36,015 nucleotides of DNA from NCBI GenBank assembly GCA_020073525.1, contig JAIQFA010000054.1:1-36015 (forward strand). Reading direction: 5' to 3'. Made by a program: the position numbers and the translations under genes. Every line of letters starts with the position of its first letter. Position 1 is the first letter of the stretch. The stretch is from Terriglobia bacterium. GTDB taxonomy: Bacteria > Acidobacteriota > Terriglobia > Terriglobales > Acidobacteriaceae. The notes beneath the pieces are model-generated. The model made no database searches, was not told the origin of the DNA, and saw only the letters and a list, made by a program, of their open reading frames with translations. Below are positions 8,901-18,219 of this stretch, in pieces.

Positions 8901-11900
8901 ATGAAGAGATTGCAGTTTTGCCTCGTAGTATTTGCCGTGCTGGCTCTGAGCTTCAGCGCATTCGCGCAGGTACAGAATGGCCAGTTTACCGGTACCGTGA
9001 CCGATCCAACCGGCGCCGCCATCGCGAACGCCAAGATCTCGGTTACCAATCCGGCGACCGACTTGAATGTTTCCACGACGACAAACTCCAGCGGTAACTA
9101 CGCGGTGAAGGAGCTGCCCATCGGCTCCTACAAGCTGACGGTGGAAGCTGCGGGATTCAAGACAGTGTCCAACAGCGGCGTCCAAATCAACGCTGGCACC
9201 ATTTCGCACGTGGACTTCAAGCTGCAAATCGGTAAGGCTTCGGAAGTGATCGAAGTGTCAGGCGAAGCTGCCGCAGTCAACACCGAAGATTCCAAGCTGG
9301 CCACTACCGTCAGCTCTACCCAGATTAATAACCTGCCTCTCAACGGCCGCAACGTATTTGACCTGATGCAGTTGAGCACGGGTGCTGTGAACGTGAACGG
9401 TGTGGACTTTGAAAACGGCCACGGCACAGTGGTTAACGGCGTGCGTGAAGACTTCAACGGCTTCCTCATCAACGGCGTGTCCAATAAAGGTTTGAGCGGC
9501 GGAGTGGTCAACGTGCCGATTGAGGACTCGGTCGAGGAATTCCAACAGTTGCAACTGAACATGTCGGCGCAGTACGGCAACAGCGCGGGCGGCACCGTCA
9601 ACCTCGTGACCAAGTCGGGCACCAACGCCTGGCATGGCAGCGCTTGGGAATATCTCCGCAACGATGCGACCGATGCCAACCAGTTCTTCCTGAATCAGTC
9701 GGGGATTGCGAAGTCTCCAGTGCGCTTCAACCAATTCGGCTTTACGCTCGGCGGTCCTATCATGAAGGACAAGCTGTTCTTCTTCCTCTCCATGCAGGGA
9801 GACCGCTTCAAGTCGAACGGCAACCCGATCAATATCAATCAGGAATCACAGGCTTGGCGTGATGCGGTTGTCAATGCAAATGCAGCGTCCGGATTGAACT
9901 CGACAGCGGCGCTGCTGTACAGCACCTTCCCGACGCACAATCCAGGTACGACCACCGGGCTCACGGCGAATACCTACTTCCCCCTCCAACCGACAACAAA
10001 TACTCCAGACTATACCAACGCTGTTTGCCAGAACACCGGGATGTTCGGGGGCTATACGCAGTTGCAGCGTCAGAAGCTAGTTTCGATTTTTGGCGTCACG
10101 GCGCAGGACATAGCCAATATCAACGCAGATAATGCGATCTCAGGCAACCCCCAATGCACCAGTATTCCCTCGATCCAGACAGGCTCACTGATGAACGTGA
10201 CTGGAGGTCGCGATGCGTCGATCCAGGAGAGCAGCGTTGCCACCTTCGGTACTCAGACGCAAACCCTCGGGGGCAATCTGTTCAACGGTAACGAAGCTTC
10301 GCTGCGATTGGACTACAACTGGAACGCCAACAATCGCTTCTACATCAACTACAACTACAATCGGCAAACAGACAAGTTTGGTCCTTCCAACATTGCCGCG
10401 ACCCGGGGCTTCGGTCAACCCACGCGCAATAACTTCCCTGCAGGCACATTGAGCTTCGTACACAGCTTCAGCCCGTCGATCCTGAACGAGTTCCGCGCCG
10501 GTTACTTGCAGAACAACACCGACATTTCGGTCAGCATCGGCGGCGTGCCCCAGATCCATTTCTCCGATCCCAGTTCGGTGGGGTTCGGTTCCTACAACGG
10601 CTACCCCCAGAACTTCAAAGAGAACATTTACACGTACTCCGACATGGTCTCGATCGGCCACGGAAACCACAATTTCAAGATCGGTGCCGATTTCCGCCGC
10701 AACATCGAGAACAGCGAGTTCAACGTCGGGCGATCTTCCTACTACTTCTATGACCAGGTGGGTTTTGCTGCAGACGCGCCGTACTATCAGGCGGCGGGCG
10801 TGGATCCCGGGATTTGCAAGTCTCCCTGCCCGGTGTCGTCGTATAACCCCGCTCCCGCTTCCCAGCTAAGCACCAACATTCGGCATTGGCGAAACTTGGA
10901 GTTCGGCGCTTACTTCCAGGATGACTGGAAGGTAACCAAGCGCCTCACCCTGAATCTCGGCCTCCGCTACGACCTGTATCAGCGTCACAAGGAAGAGGCC
11001 AATTACGCCACGACTTTCATCCTAGGCCCAAGCACGGCGAACCCGCAGATCCTGGGCCCGAGCAATGGCCTGCTGAACGAGCTGTTTAACGCCAATAACC
11101 CCGCTACCTGTGACCCTACCCGTCTTCCGCTGGCGCAGTTGGCGGGCGGTTGTAGTGCGACTGCGGGCGGATTTGCTCCTTCTGCTTCTCTCGGCCAAGG
11201 CGACCACAACAACTTCGGACCACGTGTGGGCTTTGCCTGGGATGTCTTTGGCAATGGAAAAACCGCGTTGCGCGGCGGCTTTGGCGTAGCTTACGAGGGT
11301 ACCCTCTACAACCCTCTCTCCAATTCCCGTTGGAACCTTCCCTACTACTCGTTTAACGGGATCCAAGGGGGCTCTGATCAGCTTGCGGGTTCCGATGTGA
11401 TTTACGGGCCAACAACCTACAATGGTACTGTTTACGCTCAAGATCCAACGAAAGTGCCTACCTTTACTGGAAACGGCTCGAACCCGGGAAACTCGGGGCC
11501 TCCGTCCCAAGCACAGAACCATGGCAACATCGAAGGCTGGGATCCAGGCAACCCGAACCTCGCGCTCCTCACGGGAATCATTTTCCCGTCTGGAGTTCGC
11601 GATCCTTACGTTTACAACTTCTACCTCGACGTACAGCACGAAATCATGCCCAAGACTATTATCGACCTAAAGTACGTGGGCACGGCCGGACACAAGCTGT
11701 TCCGGGCCGAGGACGTCAACCGCCAACCCGGGTCGTCCCTGCCGAGTGGCGTCACAGTTACTGACAGCTTCGGTAGGACTTTGACTGGGCTGGGCGGACG
11801 ATTGAACGGAAACTACGGACGTCTCCGCGTCTGGGAGAACCAGGTAAACTCCAACTACAACTCGCTACAGGCCTCGCTGAAACGCCAGATGTCTCACGGC

Positions 11901-12770
11901 CTGCTCTTCAACCTGGACTACACCTACAGCCATTCGATTGACGACGGATCAACCTGGCACAGTGGCGCCACGACTGCAAACGGCGCCGCTGGCGGCGAGG
12001 GGTTCACGACCGATCAGACGATCCCCGGCTTGGATCGCGGCAACTCGATCTATGACATCCGTCACCGTCTCGTCTTCAACTATGTTTGGCAGCTGCCCGG
12101 ACAGAACCTGAAAGGCGTGGCGGGGGTGATCGCGGGCGGCTGGAATCTGAACGGCATCTGGCAGTTCCAGAGCGGCGCGCATTGGGAGCCCTTCGCTTCC
12201 TCTTCATCACGCCTCAGGGAACTCGCTCTTTCCGATTCTACGAACAATCCAAACGGTCATTGCGAGGTAACTAATACCTACAACGACTTTACCTCCGGCA
12301 ACTGCACCAATTACGGTGGCGACTTCAACTTGGACTCGGGGAAGAACGACCGGCCGAACTCCACGGTCAGTGGCTACGCTGGCGGCACCCACAGCACTTG
12401 GGCCAATGGCCTCTACAACTCGGGTTTCTCGTTTTCTAACTTCTCGACACCGTGCTTGGGCTGCTCCGGAACCCTTGGCCGTAACTCTTTTGTCGGTCCG
12501 GGGAACTGGTTCGCAGACATGACTCTTTCCAAGACCTTCAAACTCACGGAACGGGTGAGCATGAAGTTCGATGCGAATGCCTTCAACGTGTTCAATCGCG
12601 CGAACTTCGTCCTCGCAACCGCAGGCGGAGGGGCAAACAACAAGTATGCCTCCCCTGCGCCTGCGAATGTCATCGGCGGTCTTGCTATGGCACCGATTGG
12701 CAACTTCGGTCAGGCGGCTGGCACTCTGAATGCTCGTGAAATGCAGTTCGGCGTGAAGTTCAGCTTCTAG
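8901..12770 (+). CDS. TonB-dependent outer-membrane receptor, Oar-like, with carboxypeptidase-regulatory domain
   Basis: A 1289-residue outer-membrane receptor. The ATG at 8901 follows GGGGGTAGG and opens a clear signal peptide (cleavage near A-F-A-Q, residue 23). Residues about 25-110 form a carboxypeptidase-regulatory/Cna-B-like domain (G-Q-F-T-G-T-V-T-D-P-T-G-A, S-G-N-Y). A plug domain follows (about 130-245: L-P-L-N-G-R-N, V-N-G-V-R-E, Q-Y-G-N-S-A-G-G-T-V-N-L-V-T-K-S-G). The rest is a 22-strand-type barrel ending in F-S-F, the usual C-terminal aromatic of outer-membrane barrels. Such Oar-like receptors are numerous in Acidobacteria, and their substrates (proposed plant or microbial polymers) are mostly unproven. 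Transcribed alone: candidate promoter upstream, strong terminator downstream. Confidence 0.93.
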   Translation: MKRLQFCLVVFAVLALSFSAFAQVQNGQFTGTVTDPTGAAIANAKISVTNPATDLNVSTTTNSSGNYAVKELPIGSYKLTVEAAGFKTVSNSGVQINAGTISHVDFKLQIGKASEVIEVSGEAAAVNTEDSKLATTVSSTQINNLPLNGRNVFDLMQLSTGAVNVNGVDFENGHGTVVNGVREDFNGFLINGVSNKGLSGGVVNVPIEDSVEEFQQLQLNMSAQYGNSAGGTVNLVTKSGTNAWHGSAWEYLRNDATDANQFFLNQSGIAKSPVRFNQFGFTLGGPIMKDKLFFFLSMQGDRFKSNGNPININQESQAWRDAVVNANAASGLNSTAALLYSTFPTHNPGTTTGLTANTYFPLQPTTNTPDYTNAVCQNTGMFGGYTQLQRQKLVSIFGVTAQDIANINADNAISGNPQCTSIPSIQTGSLMNVTGGRDASIQESSVATFGTQTQTLGGNLFNGNEASLRLDYNWNANNRFYINYNYNRQTDKFGPSNIAATRGFGQPTRNNFPAGTLSFVHSFSPSILNEFRAGYLQNNTDISVSIGGVPQIHFSDPSSVGFGSYNGYPQNFKENIYTYSDMVSIGHGNHNFKIGADFRRNIENSEFNVGRSSYYFYDQVGFAADAPYYQAAGVDPGICKSPCPVSSYNPAPASQLSTNIRHWRNLEFGAYFQDDWKVTKRLTLNLGLRYDLYQRHKEEANYATTFILGPSTANPQILGPSNGLLNELFNANNPATCDPTRLPLAQLAGGCSATAGGFAPSASLGQGDHNNFGPRVGFAWDVFGNGKTALRGGFGVAYEGTLYNPLSNSRWNLPYYSFNGIQGGSDQLAGSDVIYGPTTYNGTVYAQDPTKVPTFTGNGSNPGNSGPPSQAQNHGNIEGWDPGNPNLALLTGIIFPSGVRDPYVYNFYLDVQHEIMPKTIIDLKYVGTAGHKLFRAEDVNRQPGSSLPSGVTVTDSFGRTLTGLGGRLNGNYGRLRVWENQVNSNYNSLQASLKRQMSHGLLFNLDYTYSHSIDDGSTWHSGATTANGAAGGEGFTTDQTIPGLDRGNSIYDIRHRLVFNYVWQLPGQNLKGVAGVIAGGWNLNGIWQFQSGAHWEPFASSSSRLRELALSDSTNNPNGHCEVTNTYNDFTSGNCTNYGGDFNLDSGKNDRPNSTVSGYAGGTHSTWANGLYNSGFSFSNFSTPCLGCSGTLGRNSFVGPGNWFADMTLSKTFKLTERVSMKFDANAFNVFNRANFVLATAGGGANNKYASPAPANVIGGLAMAPIGNFGQAAGTLNAREMQFGVKFSF

Positions 12771-12789
12771 ACGAAACTGGCTGTGTTCA

Positions 12790-12828
12790 AAGGCTTGCTG
12801 CCGATCTCCGGCAGTAAGCCTTTTTTCC
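12790..12828 (+). terminator. rho-independent terminator after TonB receptor
   Basis: A 14-base stem (12790-12803 with 12809-12822, one G-U pair) with a five-base loop, followed by TTTTTTCC. It lies 20 bases after the receptor stop and separates this gene from the next. Confidence 0.9.
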
Positions 12829-12860
12829 TTTGTTGTGGCATCGTTCTTGTGGGGTGTCCT

Positions 12861-13883
12861 ATGAAGAGAACATGGAGCGCTCTGGTGTTCTCCGCGCTTC
12901 TGGCCTCCCTCTTCATCCCCAATCAGCTCTCTGCTCAACAAAACCAGCTCGGAAAGATTATTGGCAATCTCCGGGTTGTAAGAGGGGACTTCCCTCCGCA
13001 CGCTGTCCTGGTAACGCTGGAGATGCGCGGCGCTCCGATTGGGAGCGCATACTGCGACGACCAGGGTCGCTTCGGGTTTTATAACTTGGTAGCTAACGAG
13101 TACCGGGTTTCGGTCAACGACGATGCTTACGAACCCGCCAGCCAGACGGCGAATGTGAACCCGGAGACCGCCCCCATGAACTTCGTGCAACTCTTCCTGA
13201 CTCCCCGCGCCAACGCCAAGAAAGACCCTCTCCCCGGTCGCGTGGAGGGCAGCAATCCGTACCTGATCGATCCTGCCGATTACAACCGCCAATTCCCCAA
13301 GAAGACCATCAAGGAGCTTGACAAGGGCGTGGAGGCCGACCACCAGGGCAAGACGGACGAGGCCATCCGGCATTACGAAAAGGCTCTCAGCTATTCACCT
13401 GAGTTTTATCCCGCACGCAATAATCTGGGGACCATCTATGTAGGCCGCCATGACTTTGAGGCAGCCCGAAGCCAGTTTGAAGCTGCCTTGAAAGCCAATC
13501 AAAACGACGGACAAGCCTATTTCAATCTGGCCAACGTGCTCCTGCTAACCCAGCATTACCCGGAGGCTGAACACGAGATCGACGAAGGACTCCAGCGCCG
13601 CCCCGATTCTGCCTTCGGCAAATTCCTTCAGGGCTCCATCTACACTCGCACAGGGCGCCCCGAACTCGCCGAAAAAAGCCTGCAGAACGCGCTCCAACTC
13701 GATCCCAAGATGTCGCAGGCCTATCTGCAATTGGTTAATCTGTATCTGCAACAGAAGCGCACGGCGGAAGCAATCACCCAGCTGGAAGCCTATCTCAAAG
13801 CTTTTCCTGATTCGCCGTACTCACCGAAAGCGCGAGAAACGTTGAAGCGACTGCAGGGAAATGCGAGCTCCAGCCCGCAATGA
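12861..13883 (+). CDS. exported carboxypeptidase-regulatory-like plus TPR protein
   Basis: A 340-residue protein. An upstream in-frame GTG would place the terminator hairpin inside the gene, so ATG 12861 is chosen; it opens a signal peptide (M-K-R-T-W then a hydrophobic core, cleavage near Q-L-S-A-Q). Residues about 30-115 resemble a carboxypeptidase-regulatory/Cna-B beta-sandwich (V-L-V-T-L-E-M-R-G, C-D-D-Q-G-R-F-G-F, Y-R-V-S-V-N). Residues about 145-325 carry roughly five TPRs. Likely periplasmic, binding proteins. It is 33 bases upstream of the first sulfatase-fold gene on the same strand, so probably an operon. Confidence 0.82.
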   Translation: MKRTWSALVFSALLASLFIPNQLSAQQNQLGKIIGNLRVVRGDFPPHAVLVTLEMRGAPIGSAYCDDQGRFGFYNLVANEYRVSVNDDAYEPASQTANVNPETAPMNFVQLFLTPRANAKKDPLPGRVEGSNPYLIDPADYNRQFPKKTIKELDKGVEADHQGKTDEAIRHYEKALSYSPEFYPARNNLGTIYVGRHDFEAARSQFEAALKANQNDGQAYFNLANVLLLTQHYPEAEHEIDEGLQRRPDSAFGKFLQGSIYTRTGRPELAEKSLQNALQLDPKMSQAYLQLVNLYLQQKRTAEAITQLEAYLKAFPDSPYSPKARETLKRLQGNASSSPQ

Positions 13884-13916
13884 GGCTGCCCCTCAACCGG
13901 CTCGCCTAAATTCCTG

Positions 13917-15944
13917 ATGATAAAATTTCCCTACTCTATGTTTTTGCCACGCCGTCTGCTGTGCCTTCTTTGTTTGGTCGCGAGTGCGATGGCCGGCACC
14001 GCCGCGCCTCCGCCTCCCAACGTCATCCTGATCACGCTGGATACCACGCGCGCCGATCGCATGGGCTTCCTCGGCTCAAAACGCGGGCTGACGCCAAACC
14101 TCGATGCGCTCGCCCGGCAGTCCGTGGTTTTCACTCACGCCTACTCCCAGATTCCACTGACTACCGCGTCCCACGCCACCATTCTCACGGGCACCTATCC
14201 GCAGTTTCACCAGGTCAACGATTTCGGCGTGCCGCTGGCTGAGGACTTGCCTTACGCTCCTTACATCTTTCGCGGCAACGGATACCGCACGGCAGCTTTT
14301 GTCGGCTCTCTGGTCCTCGACCCGGCAACGCGGTCGGCCCCTGGCTTTGAGCGCGGGTTCGACACCTACGATGCCGGCTTCCACCGGCGGCGCGTGGGAG
14401 AAGACCGCTACCAGGCCATTGAACGCCGCGGCGGCGAGGTCATCGGACGCACGCTCGACTGGCTGACCACCCACCGGGAAGGGCCATTCTTCCTCTGGAT
14501 TCATCTTTACGATGCGCACGATCCGTACGATCCTCCGGAGCCGTACAAGACGCGCTATGCTTCAGCGCCCTATGACGGTGAGATTGCTTACGAGGATGCA
14601 GCAGTGGGCAAATTTCTCAGTTGGCTGCGCTTGCGGGGGCTTTATGACGGCGCACTGATCGCTGTCATGGCGGATCACGGCGAGGCCTTGGGCGAGCACG
14701 GAGAGGCTACGCACGGGATCTTTCTCTACGATGAAACCATTCACGTGCCGCTGCTCTTCAAGCTGCCGGGCGGGCGGTCCGCAGGAACGCGCGTTGATAC
14801 CCGAGCCGGGCTTGTCGACGTGCTGCCGACCATCTTGCAGGCTTCGGGCATTGCCGTTCCGCAGGAGGTGCAAGGCGAATCTTTACTTCCGCTGTTGAAA
14901 CCCGCTCAAGCCGGCAAGGCAGCAACAGCGGCCAGTAGTCCACACGAAGCGCCCCATGATCGTCCGGCCTACGCCGAGAGCGACTATCCGCATCGCACTT
15001 TTGGATGGAGTTCGCTGCGTTCATTGCGTACGGGAAAGTATTTGTACATTGAGGCGCCGCGCAAGGAACTCTACGACCAGTCGACAGATCCCAAGGAGGA
15101 GCACAATCTGTCCACTGCCTCCGCGGCGGTGACCAACACCCTAGCTGCCCAGCTCGAGTCGTTCCGGCAAAAGACCAGCAGCACGAAAGAAGCTCCCAAA
15201 GTGAGCCCCGATCCCGGACTCCAGGAAAGGCTGGCCGCCTTGGGATATGTGGCAACCGACAGCACCTCGTCGAGCATGCCTGGAATCAAGGACACCGGCG
15301 CCGACCCCAAAGACAAAGCTGAAATCGTGAATTTGCTGCACCGTGCCGAAATGTTGAAAGAAGAAGGCCACTTTCAGGAGGCAGCGCCGCTGCTTGAGCA
15401 GGTGATCGTATTGGAGCCGAGCCTGCCCATCACCTACCTCCAACTGGGCACGGCTTTGACTTCACTGAAGAATTACGAGCAAGCGGTGCCGGTGCTGCGC
15501 AAGGCTGTGGAAATGCGCCCGGACTTGACGATTCCGCGATACCAGTTGGGTTCGGCGTTGTTCGAAACGGGAGATTTCGCCGGCGCGGCAGCCGAGTTTG
15601 AGACCACCGTGGCGCGTTCGCCGAACTGGCCCGAAGCGCATCTTTCGCTGGCCACTGCCTACGCGCGAGCTGATCGGTTGACCGACGCTATCCCGGAATA
15701 CGAGAAGGTCATCGAACTGCGGCCGAATCACTACAGCGCGCATTTGCTTCTGGGGCGCGCTCAGTTTTTGTCGGGAAATGCCGCGTTAGCCGTGCCAAAC
15801 CTGTTAAAGGCGGCGGAGCTTCAGCCGAAATCGCCGGAGCCGCACCGCTTTCTCGCCGACGCCTACGCCCAACTGGGACAGCAGGCCGATGAGACGCGGG
15901 AACGCGCCGAAGCTCAGCGTTTGCGAATGAATATCAAGCAGTGA
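13917..15944 (+). CDS. exported sulfatase-fold protein with C-terminal TPRs (paralogue 1)
   Basis: 675 residues: signal peptide (1-28; ATG 13938 is an alternative start), alkaline-phosphatase-superfamily domain (about 34-450) and TPRs (about 470-670). Metal-site motifs are present: L-D-T-T-R-A-D (Asp42), A-D-H-G-E-A-L-G-E-H-G-E, and H-V-P-L. At the position of the sulfatase formylglycine Cys/Ser there is Thr82 (T-T-A-S-H-A-T-I-L-T-G instead of C-x-P-S-R), so the usual formylglycine maturation cannot occur. In EptA/MCR-1 and LtaS of the same fold, Thr is the nucleophile for phosphotransfer. A D-P-K-D-K hinge joins the two domains. It converges with paralogue 2. The substrate is unknown; the annotation sulfatase should be read as fold only. 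Confidence 0.9.
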   Translation: MIKFPYSMFLPRRLLCLLCLVASAMAGTAAPPPPNVILITLDTTRADRMGFLGSKRGLTPNLDALARQSVVFTHAYSQIPLTTASHATILTGTYPQFHQVNDFGVPLAEDLPYAPYIFRGNGYRTAAFVGSLVLDPATRSAPGFERGFDTYDAGFHRRRVGEDRYQAIERRGGEVIGRTLDWLTTHREGPFFLWIHLYDAHDPYDPPEPYKTRYASAPYDGEIAYEDAAVGKFLSWLRLRGLYDGALIAVMADHGEALGEHGEATHGIFLYDETIHVPLLFKLPGGRSAGTRVDTRAGLVDVLPTILQASGIAVPQEVQGESLLPLLKPAQAGKAATAASSPHEAPHDRPAYAESDYPHRTFGWSSLRSLRTGKYLYIEAPRKELYDQSTDPKEEHNLSTASAAVTNTLAAQLESFRQKTSSTKEAPKVSPDPGLQERLAALGYVATDSTSSSMPGIKDTGADPKDKAEIVNLLHRAEMLKEEGHFQEAAPLLEQVIVLEPSLPITYLQLGTALTSLKNYEQAVPVLRKAVEMRPDLTIPRYQLGSALFETGDFAGAAAEFETTVARSPNWPEAHLSLATAYARADRLTDAIPEYEKVIELRPNHYSAHLLLGRAQFLSGNAALAVPNLLKAAELQPKSPEPHRFLADAYAQLGQQADETRERAEAQRLRMNIKQ

Positions 15945-15963
15945 AATGGATATGCTCGCGTAG

Positions 15964-15985
15964 GGGCGGACGCCTTCGTCCGCCC
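15964..15985. repeat. dispersed GGGCGGACG palindrome
   Basis: Nine-base perfect arms GGGCGGACG/CGTCCGCCC around CCTT, followed at once by a second palindrome GCGGAGCTCCGC. It lies in the 114-base gap between convergent sulfatase-fold genes and could fold in both transcripts, but lacks a T run. Confidence 0.65.
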
Positions 15986-16058
15986 AGCGGAGCGGAGCTC
16001 CGCAGTTTCGCGGCGTGCATCAGCGTTCGTGGTGAGAACAAGTGAGTCTCTGCGTAAC

Positions 16059-18215
16059 TCAGTTCGCAGGCACGAACTTACAGAACGCGGCGTCCAGCCT
16101 GCAGGCTGTCGCGTATTCCTCGTGCGCAGCTTTCGTTTGATGCAAGAGCTGACGCGCGAAGGCCAGGTTGAGGTGAGCCTCGGCCAGGTTCGGATCAAGC
16201 TCGATCGCACGCTGAAATTCGCGGACTGCCTTTGAAGTCCGATTCGTGCGGTTGTAGCAAATGCCGAGGAAGTTGTGCAGCCGCGCATCTTCCAGCCCGA
16301 GTCCGATCGCCTTTTCCAGGTGCGGCACTGCGGCGCCGAAGTTTTTCTGCTGAAACAAAAGCATCCCCAATTCGCGCTGGCCAGCGGAAAAATTGGGCTG
16401 TATGGCAATGGTCTTCTCATATGCGGCCTGCGCGGCGGTCGGGTTGCTCCCGGCCTCCAGCAAGCCGCTTTGATACCAGGCCCTATAGTTCTGCGGATTA
16501 CTCTCCAAGGCCTTGCTGAACCATTTCTTTGCCTCGTCCACCCGACCAAGTTTCGCCTGCGCTCGCGCGAGTCCGGTCATGGCATTGTCGAAGTTGGGAT
16601 TTAAGTTCAGGCAGCGCTGCAGTTGTGTGGCCGCCGCCTCCCAGTTCTGCCGCCGCAAGGCGGACTCGCCTAGAAGGAAAGGTATGACGTAGATTTGGGG
16701 GTCCTTCTGCTGGACTTCGACGAGAAGCGCCTCTGCCTGATCGTCATCCTGGCGCTGAAAAGCGTCTTGCGCCTTCAGGATGGAATTAAATTCCCACAGC
16801 TTGTCCTTCGGATCGGCGAGCCCTTGCTTGAGCGCGTCGGGAGAAACTGCAGCACGAAATCCGAAGTAGCCCAAGGCTCGCAATTTTTCTTGTGCGTCGG
16901 GACTCAGGTTTCCAGCGCCCGCATCCTGGCGTGCAAAGGGATTGTGCGCCAGCAGTGCTTGCATCTTTTCCCGGAGCACTGCCACAGTGGCGGGTTGCTG
17001 GGCGGCAATGTTGTGAGCTTCTCCAGGATCGGTTTCGAGATCGTACAACTCTGGCTTGGGCGATTCGATGAAGTGAAAACGCTCGCTCTCCAGCGCATGC
17101 AACGGACTCCAGCCAAAAGAACTGAAGGGATAGAAGGTTTCGCTGTAGGCCGGATCCTTTGCCGGCGTACTCCCCGCCTGCTTCGTGTCGAACAACGCAC
17201 GCGACTGGAACTGCGCGCGTATCGAGTCACTCGCATCGTTCACGCCCGCCAGTTGCAGAAGCGTCGGAGCCACGGCCGCGGTCTCTACGGGATCGCGCCG
17301 CCTGCCAGCCGCAATGCCGCTTCCGGCGGGCGGTTTCACGATCAGCGGAACGTGCACGGTGGCGTTGTAGACGAAGAATCCGTGCTCGTCTTCGCCGTGC
17401 TCCCCCAGAGACTCGCCATGATCGCTGAGTGTGACGACCAGCGAAGAATCATAAAGGTGGTTCTGTTTCAGCCAGGCCATCAGGGTTCCGAGTTCGTGAT
17501 CCGCGTATGCAATCTCGCCATCGTAGAGGTGCCCTTTGTACTCCGTCCGATAAGGTTCCGGAGGGTCGTACGGACTGTGCGGATCGTAAAGATGCAGCCA
17601 GAGAAAAAACGGCCGCCGCGGAGTTTTCTTCAACCAGGCGATGGCATGCGCTACGCTTTCCCCAGCGCGGCGATCCACCAGTCCGGCATCCTTCTTCTCG
17701 AAGGTCTCCGCCGAAAATGCATCGTCGTAAAAATCGAAGCCGCGCGCCAGTCCCCAGCTCCGGTCGAGAACAAAGGCGCTGACCACGGCTCCGGTGGCGT
17801 AGCCTGCCTTCTGGAAGGACTGCGACACGGAGCGGAATTGTTGCCCCAGCGGCTGGCCGGTGAAATCCTGCACCCCGTTCTGGAAAGGGTAGGTGCCCGT
17901 CAGGATGACTGCGTGCGAAGGCCAGGTCAATGGAACCTGCGAGATCGCTCGCTCGAACACAACGCCGTCGTGAGCCAATGCATCGAGAGTTGGAGTCTTG
18001 ACCGTCTGCGCTCCGTAGCATCCCACGCGATCGGCGCGCAGAGTATCGATGGTGATCAATATGACGCTGGGTTTCGTAACGCCGGATCGCGGCTGCGGTT
18101 TCGTCTGCGCTGGCTGGCTCGCGCCGACTTGCGCGAACGCCACGCACCCGGCGGCTATCTGGATCACGATCCCGAATGCGAGGGCCGGCAAACAGCATGA
18201 GAAGCGCTGAAACAT
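16059..18215 (-). CDS. exported sulfatase-fold protein with C-terminal TPRs (paralogue 2)
   Basis: 718 residues: signal peptide (about 1-28; A-G-C at 22-24 is a poor lipobox), sulfatase-fold domain (about 48-460), hinge with A-D-P-K-D-K, and TPRs to the end (about 500-700). The metal motifs I-D-T-L-R-A-D (Asp57) and S-D-H-G-E-S-L-G-E-H-G-E are intact. Thr97 in T-W-P-S-H-A-V-I-L-T-G replaces the formylglycine residue, and His replaces Arg of the C-x-P-S-R motif. The H-L-Y-D-P-H-S-P-Y-D-P-P loop is shared by the paralogues. Its ATG lies 4 bases after the stop of paralogue 3, so both come from one message. Likely acts in the periplasm. Confidence 0.9.
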   Translation of the reverse strand: MFQRFSCCLPALAFGIVIQIAAGCVAFAQVGASQPAQTKPQPRSGVTKPSVILITIDTLRADRVGCYGAQTVKTPTLDALAHDGVVFERAISQVPLTWPSHAVILTGTYPFQNGVQDFTGQPLGQQFRSVSQSFQKAGYATGAVVSAFVLDRSWGLARGFDFYDDAFSAETFEKKDAGLVDRRAGESVAHAIAWLKKTPRRPFFLWLHLYDPHSPYDPPEPYRTEYKGHLYDGEIAYADHELGTLMAWLKQNHLYDSSLVVTLSDHGESLGEHGEDEHGFFVYNATVHVPLIVKPPAGSGIAAGRRRDPVETAAVAPTLLQLAGVNDASDSIRAQFQSRALFDTKQAGSTPAKDPAYSETFYPFSSFGWSPLHALESERFHFIESPKPELYDLETDPGEAHNIAAQQPATVAVLREKMQALLAHNPFARQDAGAGNLSPDAQEKLRALGYFGFRAAVSPDALKQGLADPKDKLWEFNSILKAQDAFQRQDDDQAEALLVEVQQKDPQIYVIPFLLGESALRRQNWEAAATQLQRCLNLNPNFDNAMTGLARAQAKLGRVDEAKKWFSKALESNPQNYRAWYQSGLLEAGSNPTAAQAAYEKTIAIQPNFSAGQRELGMLLFQQKNFGAAVPHLEKAIGLGLEDARLHNFLGICYNRTNRTSKAVREFQRAIELDPNLAEAHLNLAFARQLLHQTKAAHEEYATACRLDAAFCKFVPAN

Positions 18216-18219
18216 GCGT

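Noticed and set aside
12207..13373. 388-residue minus-strand frame across the end of the TonB receptor gene
   Set aside because: Covers a strong plus-strand terminator and two real genes; shadow.
16695..18200. 501-residue open frame on the plus strand opposite sulfatase paralogue 2
   Set aside because: Antisense shadow of a well-supported gene; no domain or ribosome site, arises from codon bias.
16059..18215. Lipoprotein signal in sulfatase paralogue 2 (A-G-C at 22-24)
   Set aside because: Lacks a Leu-type residue at -3 and is followed by a normal cleavage site A-F-A-Q.
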